A stretch of 15,729 bases of DNA from Bondarzewia mesenterica (taxonomy: Eukaryota > Basidiomycota > Agaricomycetes > Russulales > Bondarzewiaceae): the NCBI GenBank assembly GCA_004802705.1, contig SGPL01000678.1, positions 1 through 15,729 on the forward strand, read 5' to 3'. The stretch's first letter is position 1. The number at the start of each line of letters is the position of its first letter. Positions 8,318 to 15,729 of this stretch are shown piece after piece. Below the pieces are notes generated by a model. The model was not told the DNA's origin. It did not search any database and saw only the letters and a program-made list of their open reading frames with translations. Made by a program: the position numbers and the translations under genes.

Positions 8318-11300
8318 TCCAATCCCACCTATCGCACTTGCGGACGAGGATGGAACTTGGCCCTGTCGGGACATCCGCGAGGACCTATCACCCGCCGACG
8401 GGCCAAAGTTCTCGCCAAAGACGCTCCTCGAAGCCCATCCCCCACCACCACCACCACCGACTTCGCTCCCAGCGTACACACTCCCCGAATACATAGACCG
8501 TGGCGCCATTGGGAACATCATCCCCCCACCGTTCTGCCACCCCATATTCATCCCCCCAGGATTCAACCCACCCATACCCATGCCCATCCCTGGGAACATA
8601 CCCCCCATGCCCATGTTCCCCATACCCATGTTCCCCATGCCCATATTCCCATTCGGCATGCCCATGGTGTTCGGCATGACACTTGGCCGCACACCACTAG
8701 GCCCGCCCCATCCGCTTACGGTAGACCCGCGCTCCCACTCGTCCGCGGCATCTTGCATCGCCTGCTGCGCGACCGCCATCTGGTACGTCTGTTTCGCAAT
8801 CATCATCGCCTGCTGGTGCGCGGCCATCATCATCGGGTTCATGTTCATTGCGGAAGGATCCATCCCCATGCCCATGTTCGTGCCCATGCCCATGCCCATG
8901 CCCATGTTCATGTTCATGGCGGGGTTCGGCGGGCCAGAAGTGGAGAACTGGCTTGCAGTTGAAGAAAAGTCGCCCGTTGGGAATGGAACGTTGAGCATAG
9001 GCACGCTCATGTTCATCATGGGGTTCGCTCCCAGCATGCCCATGCCCATATTCATCCGCGGGCCCATATTCATGGTCTCCTCATCGTCATCATCAGCAAT
9101 AGGTCCCTTGCCATTAATGACATTGCCCAACTGGCGTGAAAAGGCAGACGTTGATATTGACAGTCCCCAAAACATCAGTATTGTCAGAATGCGAGCAACA
9201 ATAGGATAACCGTACCTCGATAGCAGCCTTGGCCTCGCCCCTCCGCCTCTCCTTCCTCTTCTCCTCAGCACCCTTCGCTGAAATTTTGACTACCTCCCTT
9301 ACCGGGTCGTCCATGAACGACACGCTCGCCCTCTTGGGCCTCGATTTCCTACCAGCAGCCCGTGAAGTAGCTTGACTGGCTGAACTCGCCGAGGTCGATC
9401 CAGGGATTCCAACTTCGCTTCCATCCCGCGGTGTAACCGGCATCCGTCCGCTGCTCGAATCACCTGTTGAGCTTGCGGGACTATTATCCCTTAACAGACC
9501 GCTGGTGAACGGCCTAGGTGGCGGCACAGCGGACGGTGAAGCGGACTTGATCCCAGTGACATCGTTCTTCGGGATCCTGGACACCAGTGTGGCAGTCACG
9601 CGCGGAGCAGACGAAGTCCGAGGGGTGGGGGACGGCCGCGGATGCGCTGCAACACGTGTGGCTGAGCTGTCCGCAGAGTTCTGCACCATTCGCGCCGTAG
9701 GTCGTGTAGAATTGTCCGCTTCCTTGACAGGTTCGTTAAGGGTGACCGTTCCCACTGAACCCGAGCTTGCGTACGAGATCGGACGCGATGTAACAGAAAA
9801 CGAGGGCGCTGGCTGTCGTTCACGGATGGGTGTCGGTATGATACGACTAGAACCTGATTCTGTTGCTTCATGAGGCGAGAACGAAGATGGCGTAGGCTTT
9901 GAGCTGATTCCCGAAGTGTCCAGCTTGAGCTTGGTTACAGGAGAGGGGGATTTCGCAGATGGGGACGAAAGAGGAGGGGAATGAGAGGACGCAGACGAAG
10001 ATGGCGAAGACCTGCCCTTTTGAGCAAGACCAATGGCCAACTGTGCCAATCTGTCATTGACGTCTGACGAATTCTTCGGCAGGGGCTGAGTGACAGCCCT
10101 TCCCTTCATGACATGCTCGTCTTTGGGAGGCAATGGCGGCTTCGCGGATATTTCTTGGCTACGGCGTGAGCTTGCTTCCAGATCCGCACTGTCGATGGTT
10201 CGCCGGGGAACGGGGTGCTTAGTTAACTCGGCGATATCTATTAGAGGCTTTGCCGGTTTACGCGATGCATTTGAAGCTGCGCTGCCCGGCCTCGGAGGAA
10301 GCATATAGGACGCGAGGGGTGCATCATCAGAGGAAGCCGAAGAGCTAGTATCTGATGAAGTTGAGGAGGTAGATACTGTGCGTGATCGCGACTGAGAGGC
10401 GACAGGTTGAGTTGGCGCCTTTGAGGCTAAATGAAATGAAAAGAGATTCAGCAAAATAGTATCGTGCAATCGTACATCAGACAGTGGACGGACCTGATGT
10501 ATTATTTTGGGCAATGAGCGACGCTCTCTTGGCAGCAGCATCTGGCACAAGAGCAGATGTGGACACGCTCGCTCGTGATCTCGAGTAACTATTTGGGTAG
10601 TTCAAATTGTTACTGCCTTCGAGAGTTCGCGGTGAAGGTTGGATCAATACAGGAGATATGCGCGGGCTCGGATCCGCACTGGCAGATCCCCCTGCGAGAA
10701 TCTGTGAGGACGGTGAAATGAAAGGCGAAAAGCGATTGTCCTGGCTTGACGGAGATGGGGATGAGAAGGGTGACGACAATGGATTAGAGCCAGACCGGTG
10801 CCCCAACTCAGATTTCGCCTTCGCAGACTTTGCGTGATCGTGCGCTTCCTCGCAGGACGTAGAGTCTCATCGCCCTCCTCTGATTCATACTCTTCTGGTG
10901 AAGTGGATTCGGATGATGACCCAGAGAATAAATTCGGCTTGTAGTCCCTGTCAGATGGCAGAGGGGCACGAGAGATGGGAGGGCCGACAAGCACTGGCGG
11001 AGGCGAACCAATTGTGGACGAACGTTGCCGCCCACGCTGCTGTTGCTGTGCGACGCCCGGTGATAGACGTGGATTTTTCCCCAGACTGGGTGATTCCGCT
11101 TCGCCAAAGGAGGGCACAGGAGAAACTGCGGCACTGCGGCGGGCTTGAGCCTCGCGGAAAGCTGCCACTGAGATGCGCTGCTGCGATGAATTGCTCGCAA
11201 AGCTGTTTTCGCGAGGACGCACAGGAGGGGTATACATCGACGTGGAAGACGGGGGTCTATCGGGAATAGGAGAAGTTGAACCGTTGACGTGGCGGAACGA

Positions 11301-12074
11301 TTTGAGATTGAAGGAGGATTGGTCGACGGTGGGAACCGATCGAAGAATATCAGGGTCCGGTCGGGTAGGTTTAGATTTGGTGCGATCACGGGAGCGTGCC
11401 CAAGAGAACAACCCACCACCTCCAGAGGCTTTCTTCGAAGGGACGGGAGGTGAATGTGTGTCTGGGTTGCTCATAGTCTCGTACCTAATTTGACTGTCGT
11501 AAGAGTCTGTGCGTAAGTGGGCATGTATTTGTTCCTGAGGCAATGAGTGGGTCGAGAGTGCATTGTGAGGATCGCCGTACTTGGCGAACAAGTTGGCGCG
11601 GGAGGGAGGAGGGTGTAGGGGCTTCGAGTTGAAGTAGTTTCCCTCTGCGGTGGAAGCCTCACGCTGCGCGGAGGCATATGAAGACTTTGGGGGATGTAAG
11701 CGTGGCGGACTGTCATTGAGATTCACCTTGCTCGAGGAAGCCGATACTCTATCCCCCTGAGACTGCTTTCTACGGCGGAATACATTCAATTTACTGGATG
11801 ACGCGGGGACTGGCGGCGGCGGTGCGTGGTAGACGCTGTTCCGGACAGTCGGCAAGCCTGTCTCCGCAAGGACGTAGTCTGTCTCTGCAGAGAGCTCTGA
11901 GATCTCGTGCTCGCGGTTTCGCTCAGCGGTGTCGACAATGCTGACAGATGCATTGCTCCTGCTAGAAGACGGCCCTCCTCCTGAATCATGGGCAGCTGAG
12001 GAATGTTTGGAGTTTTTGGAAGGGGATTTGGACTTGTCGCGTTTCCCAAAAATACCCAAGAGACCTGGAGCCAT
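8147..12074 (-). CDS. Unrecognised Ser/Pro-rich, largely disordered protein with Met-Gly repeats, about 1258 aa, frame break near 10828
   Basis: I do not recognise a named family. Transcription is leftward from the ATG at 12074-12072 (MAPGLLGIFGKRDKSKS). Segments are 12074-10830 in the first frame, about 10827-10494 in a second frame, then 10426-9216 and 9130-8147 (stop TGA 8149-8147). The introns 10493-10427 (67 nt) and 9215-9131 (85 nt) are GT-AG and phase-consistent. Most of the protein is Ser/Pro/Arg-rich and disordered, with short basic and Pro-rich (APPPPVPASS) stretches of the kind found in cytoskeletal or signalling adaptors. More ordered parts are a charged segment (SVSFMDDPVREVVKIS, then a Lys/Arg/Glu run into LGNVINGKGPIADDDDEE), a Gln/Ala/Met-rich predicted helix (about 8701-8835) followed by DEWERGS, flanking Met-Gly repeats, and a Gly run. 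The first-to-second frame join needs one extra base and no good intron was found, so the model there is uncertain. Confidence 0.78.
8291..8325 (-). repeat. Polyglycine-coding GGN tract
   Basis: On the minus strand this stretch codes about eleven Gly residues interrupted by rare Ile or Val, within the C-terminal part of the unrecognised gene. On the plus strand it is a CCN triplet run. Such tracts are unstable in length and common in disordered fungal proteins. It lies about 150 nt from the stop codon. Confidence 0.7.
8604..8648 (-). repeat. Three 15-bp tandem units coding NMGMG
   Basis: The plus-strand units at 8604-8618, 8619-8633 and 8634-8648 are near-identical copies of CCCATGCCCATGTTC, differing by G-to-A changes in the second and third copies. 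Read on the minus strand they encode NMGMG or NMGNM-type repeats in the unrecognised protein. Because the unit is a whole number of codons, copy-number change would not break the frame. Degenerate copies continue on both sides. Confidence 0.8.
8860..8920 (-). repeat. CCCATG hexamer array coding (Met-Gly)n
   Basis: This is a second minisatellite-like array in the same exon. The 6-bp unit CCCATG repeats back to back with some TTCATG variants, and encodes alternating Met and Gly with Asn variants on the minus strand. A further looser cluster lies at about 9000-9075. The arrays flank the Gln/Ala-rich helix segment at about 8701-8835, which has no repeats and looks more constrained. Confidence 0.75.
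10827..10832 (-). other. Apparent one-base frame break in the unrecognised minus-strand gene
   Basis: Upstream of here the first frame reads convincingly as coding down to ARKRTITQ (CAA at 10832-10830). Downstream, the frame that starts with TCT at 10827 reads SAKAKSELGHRSGS and continues as Ser/Pro-rich coding sequence to the intron at 10493. The first frame beyond this point looks non-coding. One base appears to be missing between 10830 and 10827. Nearby GT donors (GTCTGC, GTCTGG, GTATGA) do not match the phase of any nearby acceptor without discarding coding-like sequence. It may be an assembly error, a true indel, or a splice I could not find. Confidence 0.6.
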
Positions 12075-13560
12075 AAAAAGAATCTATGGAAAGGAGAGAA
12101 AGGCCACGTCGAGGGTCAGAAATGGCCACCAACGGAGGATGGGAGAGGAACGTGTCCAAGAGGATGGTTGGTGCACCGGGTGCGATGATTCTTGTTTGGC
12201 AACCTGGACCATGCTGTCGACTATTTCCTTTTTCGTCGTCCCTCTGATGTCACGTCAATGAACGGTTTTAATTTTCTCCTTAAATAAGTGCCTCGTCGAC
12301 TTCATGAGCATCGCCCTTGCTTCCCTCCTTCATGATCCTGGCTTGTACGTATCACAGCGATGGCTTCATAGAAACGATGCCAATCACTCTCTTCTACCAC
12401 ACGCCTTGTCTCTAGCTTTTGCCACGGTAGCTTCCTGCAATCGCCACTCCCACCTTGCACAGCAATCCGGAGAGCAAGTTTCCCTCCGGATAACGTACTC
12501 GAACGACCCGTGAGGTTTTCGATTCGGTCAACCCACTACTTGATCTTCTTCTCAACAACAGGAGACGCGCGTGGTCTGCCTTCGATGCATTGCTCTGGGA
12601 ACTGACTATCCTCGTTTGATTCTAATCTCGGATACTCCGGCTTGATCATTCAAATCCAAGTCTTCTGTCTCCTTGGACCGCCTGGCGTACTATCCTCACT
12701 TTCCGTCTCACCAGGGCGTCTATTCAAGTTTGGGTCTGCGTTATACAATAACCCATCGTAGACAGACCGTCTAAGTCCCCCTGGAGTCAGTATGTCAAAT
12801 TATCCGATTTCTCCGCAGTGTGTCAGATACTCATGGATTCCATTATTTTTGAGGCATTGCATACATCACCGTGATTTTCTGGCCTACCGTTCTGGTCGAC
12901 AGAGCATAATTAGCTTCACATTCAACTCGGATGTTCAAAAGTTCATGGTTCGATTGTTTTTGTGAATCATTATCATCAATCAGGCGGCCAGATCGAAGTC
13001 AAGTATGATCTGGCGTGCACTTGGGCTTGGTTGTTCTGATGTTTGTTGGTATTGACATATTGTTCAGTCATCGACCCCTCGAGTCATACAAATATTTTGG
13101 CTGTTGTTCAATTTGCAATTGTCCTTCGCTGTCTCGGTATCTTCCAACATATCTATGATACGGTGCCCTTGACTTTTGCAAAACTATGCCGATTCCTCTC
13201 ACAATCCTGAAATATCATTCAAGCCTTCGTAGTCTCAGCGATATTCTCTCATGCACGTCGTAGTTGAGATGCCCGCGTGACCGCGTTCAATGATTATTAG
13301 GCGCCTACGCGTCTGTGGCTAACGCCAGAAGGAGATCTTCGAGTTACCTAACAGTAGCCTGTGACATACGAGGACATACATCTACAAGTATCCTCTTGAC
13401 TCTTGAACGTACCATTCAAGTCTACTGATTGTAAATCGAACCACATCTTCATCAAAACCACGATCTGTTCAATCTTCACACATCACTGGAATCTGCAGTC
13501 TTGAACCACTGCCGCACTCGAATTGCACGAGGATAGGCCAGGATTCACCCTTAGCCTAGT
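12075..13560. other. Divergent spacer (1486 nt) between the unrecognised gene and the DNMT1-like gene
   Basis: The two flanking genes are transcribed away from each other, so this region should hold both promoters and both 5' UTRs. No coding region is visible: the small frames at 11929-12261 and 12304-12513 have no domain, and from 12514 to 13482 no open frame reaches 60 codons on either strand. I saw no tRNA, terminal repeat or transposase remnant. A TATTTAA on the minus strand and an overlapping CRE-like sequence near its left end are listed separately. Confidence 0.55.
12245..12286 (-). promoter_or_regulatory. Candidate core promoter of the minus-strand gene: TATTTAA plus CRE-like sites
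   Basis: Read on the minus strand, TATTTAA lies at 12286-12280, about 205 nt before the ATG of the unrecognised gene. Close by, the plus strand holds TGATGTCACGTCA (12245-12257), two overlapping half-matches to the bZIP/CRE palindrome TGACGTCA. The placement upstream of a start codon makes a promoter role plausible, but both motifs are short and could be chance. Confidence 0.3.
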
Positions 13561-15729
13561 ATGCCTCCAAGTCGCGTTCATCGCAACACAGCATGGGATG
13601 TCAGCTTTCCTGGTGAAGCCCCCTCCTCTGTACCGGAGAAGCGCAAAATAGGTGCTGTCCTTGATCAACAGGTGTGCATCCGTCGTTGAGATAATGCTCC
13701 CAACTTTGACTGACTGCATGTGCAAACGTTCTCTATGCAGCCCGACACTCGTCTGGGTGGAGATGGTGATGCTAGGTCATCGGTGCAACCTGCACAACCT
13801 GGTCTGTATTTTTTATATTCGTCATGATGAAAGCTTATCATGGAAGAGGGTCTCAGTCGTTCGATATTCGCATAGACCAGATGAGGTTGTCGAGCAACGC
13901 GATACTATCGTCCTCGGAGAGGATTTTCCAGATGATGATGACGATGACGACGACGGTGACGGAGATCGGGAAATCCCTATCCGACTGCTGTCTGATTTCT
14001 GCATCTTCGATACCACGCGGGATAATGCAATGGTGTCTCTCCTCGGGGAGCTGGACGATCTCTCTGGACGGAATTGTCAGGCCGCAGGTATCGTAATGCC
14101 GTATTTTCTCAACGAAGAGGATGCGGGTCAAGAGGAGGATGACGACGAAGACGACGTGCCGTTGAGGCTGAGGCTAAGCAAGGTGGATGGGTGGACTATC
14201 GACTACGCTAAGGCTGACGAGTGAGTGGTTTCGCCCTTATATGAGCGCGTGGAAAACCACCCGAGTTACTCATGCCAACAGTCCCATATACATTAAGACC
14301 CAGCATGCTTGGTATATTCTCGTTGAACCGTCGCGAGAGTATCGCCCTTTTTACCGCCCTTTCTACCGAACACACAAGATGGCACAGATCGTCTTATCCT
14401 CTGCCCTCGAAGACCGAACGAAGACGTATAGACAGTTCATCCAATCTCTTGCTGTGAAGATCGATGATATACTCCGCGGCCCATTCGAAATCAAAGATAT
14501 TGAATATGCAGTACGCGTCTTTCTTTCTTCTCTCCGGCTTCTTGCAAATCACCCTTTACCAGAAACCACTGATTGCCGTGGCAGTCGCAGAACAGGACAA
14601 CGCCCAAGGCCTTCTTTCCCTTCCCCTGATCAGGCATATTCTTGAAGGACAAAACCTTGACCTGCCACTGTCTCAAGGTTCTTCAGCCTCCCAACATCGG
14701 CGCGGGCGTCCAAGTCCTCTGCAAGGTATCGCACTCGGGAACCTCGACCTGGCTGTACTGCGTCCCGAGAATCAAAATCAAACTCAAATCACGCCGCTCA
14801 TCTCCATGCTCGCGACTGGGCTCTTTCAGGGGCAGCTGGCCGTGGTAGGTGCGCCGCTCAAGACACCAACGAAGGGTGAGCAGAAGTGCAGGTGCGATAA
14901 TGAATATGCGCTTGTGGTCCAATTCGTTCGCACGGCGCTGGAAGATAAAAAGCCAATACGATCGAGGCCGGAGTGGAGGCGGAAGCCTAGGTCACCGTGG
15001 TTGAATACTGTCAGAGTTGGTGATGCCGTATATTCAGTGAGTTAAAACATCACATCCATGTCCTAGTCCTGATATCAATCGATCGAGCTGTCCAGATAGG
15101 TGATGTCGTAGTTGTCCCCATCGGCGAACAGAGACCTGCAATCGAGTTGCCAAATGGCCCCGAGGACGTCCCGCCCACAGCCAGGATAGCGGATTATTTC
15201 TGGTACGCAATGTGTTGAGGTATACCCTGTACTGGCTGAAGGTTGCACAGGTTTGGCAAAATTGTTTTTATAAGTGGCGAGTATAACACCGTTCATATTC
15301 GATGGTTCGAACACAGCTCGAAGACATTCTTAGGCGAGATTTCGGACGCGCGAGAACTGTTCCTCACGCATGTCTGCGACACCCTCGACTTGCAGTTGAT
15401 CGCCGGTAAAGTGAGCGTTGTGCATCTGTCCATGGATGCGAAACCACCTCCGCCTGACGAGAAAGCTGGTGACTATTTTTGCAAGTGAATTCGCTTTCTT
15501 TATATCATTGCCCTTCTTGTTCTAATCACTCACAGGCTCCTGTACCACAAACACTTCAGTTGTTTCGTCGAGCCTCCTGATTCGTCCGCCGTTGATGGCG
15601 ATGACCCACCTGATAACTGCCATAACTGTCTTGTCCGTGCGCAGGAGGATTTGGGTTCGTATGGTCAGGAGATCAAAAACGGTGTAGCGTATATGGGTAT
15701 CAACTTTCACGTTGACGACTTCGTCCTTA
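13561..15729 (+). CDS. DNMT1: DNMT1-type DNA (cytosine-5) methyltransferase, N-terminal part (RFD and BAH domains), truncated by the window
   Basis: This is a nuclear maintenance-type cytosine methyltransferase. Exons are 13561-13671, 13741 to 13801 or 13805, 13857 or 13876 to 14220, 14282-14510, 14563-15036, 15096-15202, 15251-15484 and 15536 to beyond 15729; introns are GT-AG, 48-70 nt. After a short N-terminus (MPPSRVHRNTAWDVS) comes an Asp-rich run (bases 13930-13967). The replication-foci (RFD) domain follows: IPIRLLSDFCIFDTTRDN, an AAGIVMPYFLNEED block, and IYIKTQHAWYILVEPS with the YRPFYRPFY element. The first BAH domain starts near DAVYSIGDVVVVPIGE (15021 onward) and includes GKIVFISGEYNTVHIRWFEH. 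INFHVDDFVL at the window edge looks like the start of a second BAH domain. No CXXC zinc finger is seen before the BAH domains, as in other fungal DNMT1 forms. The catalytic domain lies outside the window, so activity cannot be judged. Confidence 0.92.
13926..13967 (+). repeat. GAY-repeat tract coding an Asp-rich run in the DNMT1-like protein
   Basis: A run of GAT/GAC codons encodes eight consecutive Asp followed by Gly-Asp-Gly-Asp, just before the RFD domain. Acidic linkers of this kind are common ahead of chromatin-binding domains and vary in length. A second acidic cluster (EEDDDEDD) lies at about 14131-14157 inside the RFD region, as in many fungal homologues. Confidence 0.7.

Noticed and set aside
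10644..10848. A 104-nt intron from donor GTCTGG near 10798 to the acceptor ending in CTCGCAG as a repair of the frame break
   Set aside because: Its phase is valid, but it would remove Ser/Pro-rich sequence that looks coding in the second frame, and the donor is weak. A missing base explains the region better, though the intron cannot be excluded.
12304..12513. 69-codon plus-strand open frame in the divergent spacer
   Set aside because: It is short, without a domain or homology that I recognise, and not joinable to the DNMT1-like exon 1, which has its own ATG.
12940..12975. Possible tRNA B-box (GGTTCGATT)
   Set aside because: It lacks the terminal CC of the B box, no A box sits at a suitable distance, and no cloverleaf can be drawn.
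1..15729. CRISPR array, transposon or LTR, secondary-metabolite cluster
   Set aside because: No regularly spaced repeats, no transposase, reverse transcriptase or integrase motifs, and no long terminal repeats were seen; the gene types do not form a biosynthetic cluster.

Overview
The window is nuclear DNA from a filamentous basidiomycete, most probably an agaricomycete. The genes are broken by many short GT-AG introns (45-85 nt, most 51-61 nt). The gene types also fit: a class IV chitin synthase with long disordered tails, a PDR16-type Sec14 lipid-transfer protein, a long Ser/Pro-rich protein, and a DNMT1-type cytosine methyltransferase with an RFD domain followed by BAH domains. Exon models were built by hand from reading frame, splice consensus and family resemblance. 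No species can be named.

Layout: (1) 1-218, leader of the first gene. (2) 219-4880 (+), class IV chitin synthase, six exons, 1465 aa. (3) 4881-5832, non-coding. (4) 5833-7319 (+), CRAL-TRIO/Sec14 phosphatidylinositol transfer protein, eight exons including a 22-nt microexon, 349 aa. (5) 7320-8146, convergent non-coding spacer with a marked purine/pyrimidine strand bias. (6) 8147-12074 (-), unrecognised, largely disordered protein of about 1258 aa with Met-Gly repeats near its C-terminus; its reading frame shifts by one base near 10828 with no acceptable intron seen. (7) 12075-13560, divergent spacer. (8) 13561 to the window end (+), N-terminal part of a DNMT1-like DNA methyltransferase, cut by the window before its catalytic domain.

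The four genes do not look like a cluster or a pathway; they read as ordinary neighbours (cell wall synthesis, lipid transport, an unknown protein that may be cytoskeletal or signalling, and epigenetic maintenance). I found no mobile element, CRISPR array, tRNA or rRNA. I do not see a clearly new biological system. The points most worth a second look are the frame break and the low-complexity C-terminus of the unrecognised minus-strand gene, the ambiguous second intron of the DNMT1 gene, and the microexon in the Sec14-like gene.
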